DNA of 64,000 nt from NCBI GenBank assembly GCA_947652115.1, contig OX393562.1, forward strand, positions 3,204,830 to 3,268,829. Reading direction: 5' to 3'. The notes beneath the pieces were generated by a model. The model did not search any database. It had not been told where the DNA came from and saw nothing but the letters and a program-made list of their open reading frames with translations. A program made the position numbers and the translations under genes. This stretch comes from Blastomussa wellsi (lineage: Eukaryota > Cnidaria > Anthozoa > Scleractinia > Plerogyridae). This document shows, piece after piece, positions 11,901 through 25,800 of this stretch. Positions within the stretch are counted from its first letter, which is position 1. Every line of letters begins with the position of its first letter.

Positions 11901-14900
11901 AGTTTTCATCTGAGCAAAAAACCGCTTGAAAAAAGCTCAATTGGCTGAGAAATGACACGATTTTAAAAGTTGCCCAAAATGGCCAATTTCATAGGGGGGA
12001 CCATAGGAAATTTTTCAAAAACGGCCGATCTTTTAGCTCGACTTTGCAAGGCTGTAAAATTGAAACTACTTGTTCGATTTTAGCCTAACCGGTATAGAAG
12101 GACTCGACAACTATCCTAAATTTTATCTGTTTAAAAATCCGCTTGAAAAAATCTCAAATAGCTTAGAAATAGCACGCTTTTGAAAAGACGCCAAAATGGC
12201 TATTTTTTTGACTTTTTTCTAAGGGGGACCATAGGAAAATTTTCAAAAAATTTAAACTTGTCCGATTCTAGTCTATATTGTATGGATGGACTTAGAAGCC
12301 ATCGCAGTTTCCATCTGAGCAAAAAACCGCTTGAAAAAAGCTCAATTGGCTGAGAAATGACACGATTTTAAAAGTTGCCCAGAATGGCCAATTTCATAGG
12401 GGGTACCATAGGAAATTTTTCAAAAACGGCCGATCTTTTAGCTCGACTTTGCAATGCTGTAAAATTGAAACTACTTGTTCGATTTTAGCCTAATTGGTAT
12501 CGATGGACTCGGCAGCTATACTAAATTTTATCTGCGTAAAAAACCGCTTGAGAACATCTCAAATAGCTGAGAAATAGCACGATTTTGAAAAGTCGCCAAA
12601 ATGGCTATTTTTTTTACTTTTTTCTAAGGGGGGACCATAGGAAAATTTTCAAAAAATTGAAACTTGTCCGATTCTAGTCTAATTGGTATGGATGGACTTA
12701 GAAGCCATTGCAGTTTTCATCTGAGCAAAAAACCGCTTGAAAAAAGCTCAATTGGCTGAGAAATGACACGATTTTAAAAGTTGCCCAAAATGGCCAATTT
12801 CATAGGGGGGACCATAGGAAATTTTTCAAAAACGGCCGATCTTTTAGCTCGACTTTGCAAGGCTGTAAAATTGAAACTACTTGTTCGATTTTAGCCTAAC
12901 CGGTATAGAAGGACTCGACAACTATCCTAAATTTTATCTGTTTAAAAATCCGCTTGAAAAAATCTCAAATAGCTTAGAAATAGCACGCTTTTGAAAAGAC
13001 GCCAAAATGGCTATTTTTTTGACTTTTTTCTAAGGGGGACCATAGGAAAATTTTCAAAAAATTTAAACTTGTCCGATTCTAGTCTATATTGTATGGATGG
13101 ACTTAGAAGCCATCGCAGTTTCCATCTGAGCAAAAAACCGCTTGAAAAAAGCTCAATTGGCTGAGAAATGACACGATTTTAAAAGTTGCCCAGAATGGCC
13201 AATTTCATAGGGGGGACCATAGGAAATTTTTCAAAAACGGCCGATCTTTTAGCTCGACTTTGCAATGCTGTAAAATTGAAACTACTTGTTCGATTTTAGC
13301 CTAATTGGTATCGATGGACTCGGCAGCTATACTAAATTTTATCTGCGTAAAAAACCGCTTGAGAACATCTCAAATAGCTGAGAAATAGCACGATTTTGAA
13401 AAGTCGCCAAAATGGCTATTTTTTTTACTTTTTTCTAAGGGGGGACCATAGGAAAATTTTCAAAAAATTGAAACTTGTCCGATTCTAGTCTAATTGGTAT
13501 GGATGGGCTAAGAAGCCATCGCAGTTTTCATCTGAGCAAAAAACAACTTGAAAAAAGCTCAATTGGCTGAGAAATGACACGATTTTAAAAGTTGCCCAAA
13601 ATGGCCAATTTCACAGGGGGGACCATAGGAAATTTTTCAAAAACGGCCGATCTTTTAGCTCGACTTTGCAAGGCTGTAAAATTGAAACTACTTGTTCGAT
13701 TTTAGCCTAATTGGTAACGATGGACTCGGCAATTATCCTAAATTTTATCTGTGTAAAAAACCGCTTGAAAAAATCTCAAATAGCTGAGGAATAGCACGAT
13801 TTTGAAAAGTCGCCAAAATGGCTATTTTTTTGACTTTTTTCTAACGGGGGACCATAGGAAAATTTTCAAAAAATTGAAACTTGTCCGATTCTAGTCTAAT
13901 TGGTATGGATGGACTTAGAAGCCATCGCAGTTTTCATCTGAGCAAAAAACCGCTTGAAAAAAGCTCAATTGGCTGAGAAATGACACGATTTTAAAAGTTG
14001 CCCAAAATGGCCAATTTCATAGGGGGGACCATAGGAAAATTTTCAAAAACGGCCGATCTTTTAGCTCGACTTTGCAAGGCTGTAAAATTGAAACTACTTG
14101 TTCGATTTTAGCCTAATTGGTATCGATGGACTCGGAAACTATCCTAGATTTTATCTGTTTAAAAATCCGCTTGAAAAAATCTCAAATAGCTGAGAAAGAA
14201 CACGATTTTGAAAAGTTGCCAAAATGGCTATTTTTTGACCTTTTTCTAAGGGGGGACCATAGGAAAATTTTCAAAAAATTGAAACTTGTCCGATTCTAGT
14301 CTAATTGGTATGGATGGACTTAGAAGCCATCGCAGTTTTCATCTGAGCAAAAAACCGCTTGAAAAAAGCTCAATTGGCTGAGAAATGACACGATTTTAAA
14401 AGTTGCCCAAAATGGCCAATTTCATATGGGGGACCATAGGAAAATTTTCAAAAACGGCCGATCTTTTAGCTCGACTTTGCAAGGCTGTAAAATTGAAACT
14501 ACTTGTTCGATTTTAGCCTAATTGGTATCGATGGACTCGGAAACTATCCTAGATTTTATCTGTTTGAAAAACCGCTTGCAAAAATCTCAAATAGCTGACA
14601 AAGGGCACGATTTTTAAAAGTCGCCAAAATGGCTATTTTTTTGACTTTTTTCTAAGGGGGGACCATAGGAAAATTTTCAAAAAATTGAAACTTGTCCGAT
14701 TCTAGTCTAATTGGTATGGATGGACTTAGAAGCCATTGCAGTTTTCATCTGAGCAAAAAACCGCTTGAAAAAAGCTCAATTGGCTGAGAAATGACACGAT
14801 TTTAAAAGTTGCCCAAAATGGCCAATTTCATAGGGGGGACCATAGGAAATTTTTCAAAAACGGCCGATCTTTTAGCTCGACTTTGCAAGGCTGTAAAATT

Positions 14901-16108
14901 GAAACTACTTGTTCGATTTTAGCCTAACCGGTATAGAAGGACTCGACAACTATCCTAAATTTTATCTGCGTAAAAATCCGCTTGAAAAAATCTCAAATAG
15001 CTGAGAAATAGCACGATTTTGAAAAGTCGCCAAAATGGCTATTTTTTTGACTTTTTTCTAAGGGGGACCATAGGAAAATTTTCAAAAAATTTAAACTTGT
15101 CCGATTCTAGTCTATATTGTATGGATGGACTTAGAAGCCATCGCAGTTTCCATCTGAGCAAAAAACCGCTTGAAAAAAGCTCAATTGGCTGAGAAATGAC
15201 ACGATTTTAAAAGTTGCCCAGAATGGCCAATTTCATAGGGGGGACCATAGGAAATTTTTCAAAAACGGCCGATCTTTTAGCTCGACTTTGCAATGCTGCA
15301 AAATTGAAACTACTTGTTCGATTTTAGCCTAATTGGTATCGAGGGACTCGGCAGCTATACTAAATTTTATCTGCGTAAAAAACCGCTTGAGAACATCTCA
15401 AATAGCTGAGAAATAGCACGATTTTGAAAAGTCGCCAAAATGGCTATTTTTTTTACTTTTTTCTAAGGGAGGACCATAGGAAAATTTTCAAAAAATTGAA
15501 ACTTGTCCGATTCTAGTCTAATTGGTATGGATGGGCTTAGAAGCCATCGCAGTTTTCATCTGAGCAAAAAACAACTTGAAAAAAGCTCAATTGGCTGAGA
15601 AATGACACGATTTTAAAAGTTGCCCAAAATGGCCAATTTCACAGGGGGGACCATAGGAAATTTTTCAAAAACGGCCGATCTTTTACCTCGACTTGCAAGG
15701 CTGTAAAATTGAAACTACTTGTTCGATTTTAGCCTAATTGGTATCGACGGACTCGGCAACTATCCTAGATTTTATCTGTGTAAAAAAAAGCTTGAAAAAA
15801 TCTCAAATAGCTGAGAAATAGCACGATTTTGAAAAGTCGCCAAAATTGCTATTTTTTTAATTTTTTCTAAGGGGGGACCATAGGAAAATTTTCAAAAAAT
15901 TGAAACTTGTCCGATTCTAGTCTAATTGGTATGGATGGACTTAGAAGCCATCGCAGTTTTCATATGAGCAAAAAACCGCTTGAAAAAAGCTCAATTGGCT
16001 GAGAAATGACACGATTTTAAATGTTGCCCAAAATGGCCAATTTCATAGGGGGGACCATAGGAAATTTTTCAAAAACGGTCGATCTTTTAGCTCGACTTTG
16101 CAAGGCTG
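8919..16108 (+). repeat. Approx. 8.9-kb higher-order repeat, copy 2 (shortened)
   Basis: Matches copy 1 at an offset of 8918 up to about 10.8 kb, then 8512 (10869-13852 against 2357-5340), then 7703/7702 (about 14033-16098 against 6330-8395). Each step is close to a whole number of dimers (406 and 809 bp), so copy 2 has lost, or copy 1 gained, one and then two complete dimers. This is typical of unequal crossing-over in register. Confidence 0.7.
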
Positions 16109-18290
16109 TAACTACTTGTTCGATTTTAGGCTAATTGGTATCGACGGACTCGGCAACTATCCTAGATTTTATCTGTGTAAAAAAAGGCTTGAAAAAATCT
16201 CAAATAGCTGAGAAATAGCACGATTTTGAAAAGTCGCCAAAATTGCTATTTTTATAATTTTTCCTAAGGGGGGACCATAGGAAAATTTTCTAAAAATTGA
16301 AACTTGTCCGATTCTAGTCTAATTGGTATGAATGGACTTAGAAGCCATCGCAGTTTTCATCTGAGCAAAAAAGCGCTTGAAAAAAGCTCAATTGGCTGAG
16401 AAATGACACGATTTTAAACGTTGCCCAAAATGGCCAATTTCATAGGGGTTACCATAGAAAATTTTTCAAAAACGGCCGATCTTTTAGCTCGACTTTGCAA
16501 GGCTGTAAAATTGAAACTACTTGTTCGATTTTAGTTTAATTGGTATCGACGGACTCGGCAACTATCCTAGATTTAAGCTGTGTAAAAAACCGCTAGAAAA
16601 AAATCTCAAATAGCTAAGAAAGAGCACGATTTTTAAAAGTCGCCAAAATGGCTATTTTTTGACTTTTTTCTAAGGGGGGACCATAGGAAAATTTTCAAAA
16701 AATTGAAACTTGTCCGATTCTAGTCTAATTAATATGGATGGACTTAGAAGCCATCGCAGTTTTCATCTGAGAAAAAAACCGCTTGAAAAAAGCTCAATTG
16801 GCTGAGAAATGACACGATTTTAAAAGTTGCCCAAAATGGCCAATTTCATAGGGGGGACCATAGGAAATTTTTCAAAAACGGCCGATCTTTTAGCTCGACT
16901 TTGCAAGGCTGTAAAATTGAAACTACTTGTTCGATTTTAGTTTAATTGGTATCAATGGACTCGGCAACTATCGTAAATTCTAGCTGTGTAAATCACCGCT
17001 TGAAAAAATCTCAAATAGCTGAGAAAGAGCGCGATTTTGAAAAGTTGCAAAAATGGCTATTTTTTGACTTTTTTCTAAGGGGGGACCATAGGAAAATTTT
17101 CAAAAAATTGAAACTTGTCCGATTCTAGTCTAATTGGTATGGATGGACTTAGAAGTCATCGCAGTTTTCATCTGAGGAAAAAACTGCTTGAAAAAAGCTC
17201 AATTGGCTGAGAAATGACAAAATTTTAAAAGTTGCCCAAAATGGCCAATTTCATAGGGGGGACCATAGGAAATTTTTCAAAAACGGCCGATCTTTTAGCT
17301 CGACTTTGCAAGGCTGTAAAATTGAAACTACTTGTTCGATTTTAGTTTAATTGGTATCAATGGACTCGGCAACTATCCTAAATTCTAGCTGTGTAAATGA
17401 CCGCTTGAAAAAATCTCAAATAGCTGAGAAAGAGCGCGATTTTGAAAAGTTGCCAAAATGGCTATTTTTTGACTTTTTTCTAAGGGGGGACCATAGGAAA
17501 ATTTTCAAAAAATTGAAACTTGTCCGATTCTAGTCTAATTGGTATGGATGGACTTAGAAGCCATCGCAGTTTTCATCTGAGCAAAAAACCGCTTGAAAAA
17601 AGCTCAATTGGCTGAGAAATGACACGATTTTAAAAGTTGCCCAAAATGGCCAATTTCATAGGGGGGACCATAGGAAATTTTTCAAAAACGGTCGATCTTT
17701 TAGCTCGACTTTGCAAGGCTGTAAAATTGAAACTACTTGTTCGATTTTAGCCTAATTGGTATCGACGGACTCGGCAACTATCCTAGATTTTGTCTGTGTA
17801 AAAACCCGCTTGAACAAATCTCAAATAGCTGAGAAATAGCACGATTTTGAAAAGTCGCCAACATTGCTATTTTTTTAATTTTTTCTAAGGGGGGACCATA
17901 GGAAAATTTTCAAAAAATTGAAACTTGTCCGATTCTAGTCTAATTGGTATCGATGGACTCGGCAACTATCCTAGATTTTAGCTGTGTAAAAAACCGCTTG
18001 AAAAAATCTCAATTAGCTGAGAAAGAGCACGATTTTGAAAAGTTGCCAAAATGGCTATTTTTTGACTTTTTTCTAAGGGCGGACCATAGGAAAATTTTCA
18101 AAAAATTGAAACTTGTCCGATTCTAGTCTAATTTGTATGGATGGACTTAGAAGCCACCGCAGTTTTCATCTGAGCAAAAAACCGCTTGAAAAAAGCTCAA
18201 TTGGCTGAGAAATGACACGATTTTAAAAGTTGCCCAAAATGGCCAATTTCATAGGGGGGACCATAGGAAATTTTTCAAAAACGGCCGATC
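14060..18290 (+). repeat. 4232-bp tandem duplication, copy 1
   Basis: Shares marker variants with the following block at an offset of 4232 bp: catatgggggacc, tgacaaagggcacg, ctaagggaggacc, acaacttg, the shortened ggctgtaactacttg near 16110, and tttaattggtatcaatgg. It carries one extra dimer (about 17535-17940) that copy 2 lacks. Left and right edges are approximate, set by the first and last shared variants. Confidence 0.75.
17761..18136 (+). repeat. A-A junction (B monomer missing)
   Basis: Two A monomers (17761-17948 and 17949-18136, 188 bp each) follow each other without a B between them. This breaks the strict ABAB order and fixes the A length. The junction is the ordinary ctaattggtatcgatgg boundary, consistent with exchange in register between a B and an A monomer start. 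Confidence 0.9.
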
Positions 18291-21200
18291 TTTTAGCTCG
18301 ACTTTGCAAGGCTGTAAAATTGAAACTACTTGTTCGATTTTAGCCTAATTGGTATCGATGGACTCGGAAACTATCCTAGATTTTATCTGTTTAAAATTCC
18401 GCTTGAAAAAATCTCAAATAGCTGAGAAAGAGCACGATTTTGAAAAGTTGCCAAAATGGCTATTTTTTGACCTTTTTCTAAGGGGGGACCATAGGAAAAT
18501 TTTCAAAAAATTGAAACTTGTCCGATTCTAGTCTAATTGGTATGGATGGACTTAGAAGCCATCGCAGTTTTCATCTGAGCAAAAAACCGCTTGAAAAAAG
18601 CTCAATTGGCTGAGAAATGACACGATTTTAAAAGTTGCCCAAAATGGCCAATTTCATATGGGGGACCATAGGAAAATTTTCAAAAACGGCCGATCTTTTA
18701 GCTCGACTTTGCAAGGCTGTAAAATTGAAACTACTTGTTCGATTTTAGCCTAATTGGTATCGATGGACTCGGAAACTATCCTAGATTTTATCTGTTTGAA
18801 AAACCGCTTGCAAAAATCTCAAATAGCTGACAAAGGGCACGATTTTTAAAAGTCGCCAAACTGGCTATTTTTTTGACTTTTTTCTAAGGGGGGACCATAG
18901 GAAAATTTTCAAAAAATTGAAACTTGTCCGATTCTAGTCTAATTGGTATGGATGGACTTAGAAGCCATTGCAGTTTTCATCTGAGCAAAAAACCGCTTGA
19001 AAAAAGCTCAATTGGCTGAGAAATGACACGATTTTAAAAGTTGCCCAAAATGGCCAATTTCATAGGGGGGACCATAGGAAATTTTTCAAAAACGGCCGAT
19101 CTTTTAGCTCGACTTTGCAAGGCTGTAAAATTGAAACTACTTGTTCGATTTTAGCCTAACCGGTATAGAAGGACTCGAAAACTATCCTAAATTTTATCTG
19201 TTTAAAAATCCGCTTGAAAAAATCTCAAATAGCAGAGAAATAGCACGATTTTGAAAAGTCGCCAAAATGGCTATTTTTTTGACTTTTTTCTAAGGGGGAC
19301 CATAGGAAAATTTTCAAAAAATTTAAACTTGTCCGATTCTAGTCTATATTGTATGGATGGACTTAGAAGCCATCGCAGTTTCCATCTGAGCAAAAAACCG
19401 CTTGAAAAAAGCTCAATTGGCTGAGAAATGACACGATTTTAAAAGTTGCCCAGAATGGCCAATTTCATAGGGGGGACCATAGGAAATTTTTCAAAAACGG
19501 CCGATCTTTTAGCTCGACTTTGCAATGCTGCAAAATTGAAACTACTTGTTCGATTTTAGCCTAATTGGTATCGATGGACTCGGCAGCTATACTAAATTTT
19601 ATCTGCGTAAAAAACCGCTTGAGAACATCTCAAATAGCTGAGAAATAGCACGATTTTGAAAAGTCGCCAAAATGGCTATTTTTTTTACTTTTTTCTAAGG
19701 GAGGACCATAGGAAAATTTTCAAAAAATTGAAACTTGTCCGATTCTAGTCTAATTGGTATGGATGGGCTTAGAAGCCATCGCAGTTTTCATCTGAGCAAA
19801 AAACAACTTGAAAAAAGCTCAATTGGCTGAGAAATGACACGATTTTAAAAGTTGCCCAAAATGGCCAATTTCACAGGGGGGACCATAGGAAATTTTTCAA
19901 AAACGGCCGATCTTTTACCTCGACTTGCAAGGCTGTAAAATTGAAACTACTTGTTCGATTTTAGCCTATTTGGTATCGACGGACTCGGCAACTATCCTAG
20001 ATTTTATCTGTGTAAAAAAAAGCTTGAAAAAATCTCAAATAGCTGAGAAATAGCACGATTTTGAAAAGTCGCCAAAATTGCTATTTTTTTAATTTTTTCT
20101 AAGGGGGGACCATAGGAAAATTTTCAAAAAATTGAAACTTGTCCGATTCTAGTCTAATTGGTATGGATGGACTTAAAAGCCATCGCAGTTTTCATATGAG
20201 CAAAAAACCGCTTGAAAAAAGCTCAATTGGCTGAGAAATGACACGATTTTAAATGTTGCCCAAAATGGCCAATTTCATAGGGGGGACCATAGGAAATTTT
20301 TCAAAAACGGTCGATCTTTTAGCTCGACTTTGCAAGGCTGTAACTACTTGTTCGATTTTAGGCTAATTGGTATCGACGGACTCGGCAACTATCCTAGATT
20401 TTATCTGTGTAAAAAAAGGCTTGAAAAAATCTCAAATAGCTGAGAAATAGCACGATTTTGAAAAGTCGCCAAAATTGCTATTTTTATAATTTTTCCTAAG
20501 GGGGGACCATAGGAAAATTTTCAAAAAATTGAAACTTGTCCGATTCTAGTCTAATTGGTATGAATGGACTTAGAAGCCATCGCAGGTTTCATCTGAGCAA
20601 AAAAGCGCTTGAAAAAAGCTCAATTGGCTGAGAAATGACACGATTTTAAACGTTGCCCAAAATGGACAATTTCATAGGGGTTACCATAGAAAATTTTTCA
20701 AAAACGGCCGATCTTTTAGCTCGACTTTGCAAGCCTGTAAAATTGAAACTACTTGTTCGATTTTAGTTTAATTGGTATCGACGGACTCGGCAACTATCCT
20801 AGATTTAAGCTGTGTAAAAAACCGCTAGAAAAAAATCTCAAATAGCTAAGAAAGAGCACGATTTTTAAAAGTCGCCAAAATGGCTATTTTTTGACTTTTT
20901 TCTAAGGGGGGACCATAGGAAAATTTTCAAAAAATTGAAACTTGTCCGATTCTAGTCTAATTAATATGGATGGACTTAGAAGCCATCGCAGTTTTCATCT
21001 GAGAAAAAAACCGCTTGAAAAAAGCTCAATTGGCTGAGAAATGACACGATTTTAAAAGTTGCCCAAAATGGCCAACTTCATAGGGGGGACCATAGGAAAT
21101 TTTTCAAAAACGGCCGATCTTTTAGCTCGACTTTGCAAGGCTGTAAAATTGAAACTACTTGTTCGATTTTAGTTTAATTGGTATCAATGGACTCGGCAAC

Positions 21201-22092
21201 TATCGTAAATTCTAGCTGTGTAAATCACCGCTTGAAAAAATCTCAAATAGCTGAGAAAGAGCGCGATTTTGAAAAGTTGCCAAAATGGCTATTTTTTGAC
21301 TTTTTTCTAAGGGGGGACCATAGGAAAATTTTCAAAAAATTGAAACTTGTCCGATTCTAGTCTAATTGGTATGGATGGACTTAGAAGTCATCGCAGTTTT
21401 CATCTGAGGAAAAAACTGCTTGAAAAAAGCTCAATTGGCTGAGAAATGACAAAATTTTAAAAGTTGCCCAAAATGGCCAATTTCATAGGGGGGACCATAG
21501 GAAATTTTTCAAAAACGGCCGATCTTTTAGCTCGACTTTGCAAGGCTGTAAAATTGAAACTACTTGTTCGATTTTAGTTTAATTGGTATCAATGGACTCG
21601 GCAACTATCCTAAATTCTAGCTGTGTAAATGACCGCTTGAAAAAATCTCAAATAGCTGAGAAAGAGCGCGATTTTGAAAAGTTGCCAAAATGGCTATTTT
21701 TTGACTTTTTTCTAAGGGGGGACCATAGGAAAATTTTCAAAAAATTGAAACTTGTCCGATTCTAGTCTAATTGGTATCGATGGACTCGGCAACTATCCTA
21801 GATTTTAGCTGTGTAAAAAACCGCTTGAAAAAATCTCAATTAGCTGAGAAAGAGCACGATTTTGAAAAGTTGCCAAAATGGCTATTTTTTGACTTTTTTC
21901 TAAGGGCGGACCATAGGAAAATTTTCAAAAAATTGAAACTTGTCCGATTCTAGTCTAATTTGTATGGATGGACTTAGAAGCCACCGCAGTTTTCATCTGA
22001 GCAAAAAACCGCTTGAAAAAAGCTCAATTGGCTGAGAAATGACACGATTTTAAAAGTTGCCCAAAATGGCCAATTTCATAGGGGGGACCATA
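18291..22092 (+). repeat. 4232-bp tandem duplication, copy 2 (one dimer shorter)
   Basis: Second copy of the preceding block. The offset is 4232 up to 21775 and 3827 after that, a 405-bp loss of exactly one dimer that leaves two A monomers directly adjacent at 21588-21963. A few substitutions distinguish the copies, for example gccaaaatgg near 21281 against gcaaaaatgg near 17048. Confidence 0.75.
21588..21963 (+). repeat. A-A junction (B monomer missing), second copy
   Basis: Two A monomers (21588-21775 and 21776-21963) are directly adjacent. The second one matches 17949-18136. The first matches the A monomer at about 17356 rather than the one at 17761, so the loss of one dimer here happened around the pre-existing A-A junction. 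Confidence 0.9.
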
Positions 22093-22812
22093 GGAAATTT
22101 TTAAAAAACGGTCGATCTTTTAGCTCGACTTTGCAAGGCTGTAAAATTGAAACTACTTGTTCGATTTTAGCCTAATTGGTATCGACGGACTCGGCAACTA
22201 TCCTAGATTTTATCTGTGTAAAAACCCGCTTGAAAAAATCTCAAATAGTTGAGAAATAGCACGATTTTGAAACGTCGCCAAAATTGCTATTTTTTTAATT
22301 TTTTCTAAGGGGGGACTATAGGAAAATTTTCAAAAAATTGAAACTTGTCCGATTCTAGTCTAATTGGTATGGATGGACTTAGAAGCCATCGCAGTTTTAA
22401 TCTGAGCAAAAAACCGCTTGAAAACAGCTCAATTGGCTGAGAAATGACACGATTTTAAAAGTTGCCCAAAATGGCCAATTTCATAGGGGGGACCATAGGA
22501 AATTTTTCAAAAACGGCCGATCTTTTAGCTCGACTTTGCAAGGCTGTTAAATTGAAACTACTTGTTCGATTTTAGCCTAATTGGTATCGATGAATTCGGC
22601 AACTATCCCAGATTTTATCTGGTTAAAAACCCGCTTGAAAAAATCTCAAATAGCTGAGAAAAAGCACGATTTTGAAAATTCGCCAAAATGGCTATTTTTT
22701 GACTTTTTTCTAAGGGGGGACCATAGGAAAATTTTCAAAAAATTGAAACTTGTCCGATTCTAGTCTAATTGGTATGGATGGACTTAGAAGTCATCGCAGT
22801 TTTCATCTGAGG

Positions 22813-25800
22813 AAAAAACCGCTTGAAAAAAGCTCAATTGGCTGAGAAATGACACGATTTTAAAAGTTGCCCAAAATGGCCAATTTCATAGGGGGGACCA
22901 TAGGAAATTTTTCAAAAACGGCCGATCTTTTAGCTCGACTTTGCAAGGCTGTAAAATTGAAACTACTTGTTCGATTTTAGTTTAATTGGTATCGATGGAC
23001 TCGGCAACTATCCTAAATTTTAGCTGTTTAAAAAACCGCTTGAAAAAATCTCAAATAGCTGAGAAGGAGCACGATTTTTAAAAGTTGCAAAAATGGCTAT
23101 TTTTTGACTTTTTTCTAAGGGGGGACCATAGGAAAATTTTCAAAAAATTGAAACTTGTCCGATTCTAGTCTAATTGGTATGGATGGACCTAGAAGTCATC
23201 GCAGTTTTCATCTGAGCAAAAAACCGCTTGAAAAAAGCTCAATTGGCTGAGAAATGACACGATTTTAAAAGTTGCCCAAAATGGCCAATTTCATAGGGGG
23301 GACCATAGGAAATTTTTCAAAAACGGCCGATCTTTTAGCTCGACTTTGCAAGGCTGTAAAATTGAAACTACTTGTTCGATTTTAGTTTAATTGGTATCGA
23401 TGGACTCGGCAATTATCCTAGATTTTACCTGTGTAAAAAAACGCTTGAAAAAATCTCAAACAGCTGAGAAAGAGCACGATTTTGAAAAGTTGCCAAAATG
23501 GCTATTTTTTGACTTTTTTCTAAGGGGGGACCATAGGAAAATTTTCAAAAAATTGAAACTTGTCCGATTCTAGTCTAATTGGTATGGATGGACTTAGAAG
23601 CCATCGCAGTTTTCATCTGAGCAAAAAACCGCTTGAAAAAAGCTCAATTGGCTGAGAAATGACACGATTTTAAAAGGTGCCCAAAATGGCCAATTTCGTA
23701 GGGGGGACCATAGGAAACTTTTCAAAAACGGCCGATCTTTTAGCTCGACTTTGCAAGGCTGTAAAATTGAAACTACTTGTTCCATTTTAGCCTAATTGGT
23801 ATCGATGGACTCGGCAACTATCCTAAATTTTATCTGTGTAAAAAACCGCTTGAAAAAATCCCAAATAGTTGAGAAATAGCACGATTTTTAAAAGTCTCCA
23901 AAATGGCTATTTTTTTGACTTTTTTCTAAGGGGGGACCATAGGAAAATTTTCAAAAAATTGAAACTTGTCCGATTCTAGTCTAATTGGTATGGATGGACT
24001 TAGAAGCCATCGCAGTTTTCATCTGAGCAAAAAACCGCTTGAAAAAAGCTCAATTGGCTGAGAAATGACACGATTTTAAAAGTTGCCCAAAATGGCCAAT
24101 TTCATAGGGGGGACCATAGGAAATTTTTCAAAAACGGCCGATCTTTTAGCTCGACTTTGCAAGGCTGTGAAATTGAAACTACTTGTTCGATTTTAGCCTA
24201 ATTGGTATCGATGGACTCGGCAACTATCCTACATTTTATCTGTGTAAAAAACCGCTTGAACAAATCCCAAATAGTTGAGAAATAGCACGCTTTTTAAAAG
24301 TCGCCAAAATGGCTATTTTTTTGACTTTTTTCTAACGGGGGACCATAGGAAAATTTTCAAAAAATTGAAACTTGTCCGATTCTAGTCTAATTGGTATGGA
24401 TGGACTTAGAAGCCATCGCAGTTTTCATCTGAGAAAAAAACCGCTTGAAAAAAGCTCAATTGGCTGAGAAATGACACGATTTTAAAAGTTGCCCAAAATG
24501 GCCAATTTCATAGGGGGGACCATAGGAAATTTTTCAAAAACGGCCGATCTTTTAGCTCGACTTTGCAAGGCTGTAAAATTGAAACTACTTGTTCGATTTT
24601 AGTTTAATTGGTATCGACGGACTCGGCAACTATCCTAGATTCAAGCTGTGTAAAAAACCGCTTGAAAAAAATCTCAAATAGCTGAGAAAGAGCACGATTT
24701 TGAAAAGTTGATAAAATGGCTATTTTTTGACTTTTTTCTAAGGGGGGACCATAGGAAAATTTTCAAAAAATTGAAACTTGTCCGATTCTAGTCTAATTGG
24801 TATGGATGGACTTAGAAGCCATCGCAGTTTTCATCTGAGCAAAAAACCGCTTGAAAACAGCTCAATTGGCTGAGAAATGACACGATTTTAAAAGTTGCCC
24901 AAAATGGCCAATTTCGTAGGGTGGACCATAGGAAATTTTTAAAAAACGGCCGATCTTTTAGCTCGACTTTGCAAGGCTGTGAAATTGAAACTACTTGTTC
25001 GATTTTAGCCTAATTGGTATCGATGGACTCGGCAACTATCTTAAATTTTATCTGTGTAAAAAACCGCTTGAAAAAATCCCAAATAGTTGAGAAATAGCAC
25101 GATTTTTAAAAGTCTCCAAAATGGCTATTTTTTTGACTTTTTTCTAAGGGGGGACCATAGGAAAATTTTCAAAAAATTGAAACTTGTCCGATTCTAGTCT
25201 AATTGGTATGGATGGACTTAGAAGCCATCGCAGTTTTCATCTGAGAAAAAAACCGCTTGAAAAAAGCTCAATTGGCTGAGAAATGACACGATTTTAAAAG
25301 TTGCCCAAAATGGCCAATTTCATAGGGGGGACCATAGGAAATTTTTCAAAAACGGCCGATCTTTTAGCTCGACTTTGCAAGGCTGTGAAATTGAAACTAC
25401 TTGTTCGATTTTAGCCTAATTGGTATCGATGGACTCGGCAACTATCCTACATTTTATCTGTGTAAAAAACCGCTTGAACAAATCCCAAATAGTTGAGAAA
25501 TAGCACGCTTTTTAAAAGTCGCCAAAATGGCTATTTTTTTGACTTTTTTCTAACGGGGGACCATAGGAAAATTTTCAAAAAATTGAAACTTGTCCGATTC
25601 TAGTCTAATTGGTATGGATGGACTTAGAAGCCATCGCAGTTTTCATCTGAGCAAAAAACCGCTTGAAAAAAGCTCAATTGGCTGAGAAATGACACGATTT
25701 TAAAAGTTGCCCAAAATGGCCAATTTCATAGGGGGGACCATAGGAAATTTTTCAAAAACGGCCGATCTTTTAGCTCGACTTTGCAAGGCTGTGAAATTGA

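Noticed and set aside
23594..23785. 63-codon minus-strand ORF, repeated at 28869-29060
   Set aside because: Falls in a B monomer of the 5275-bp duplication and is open because of two local substitutions. The second copy exists only because the block is duplicated.
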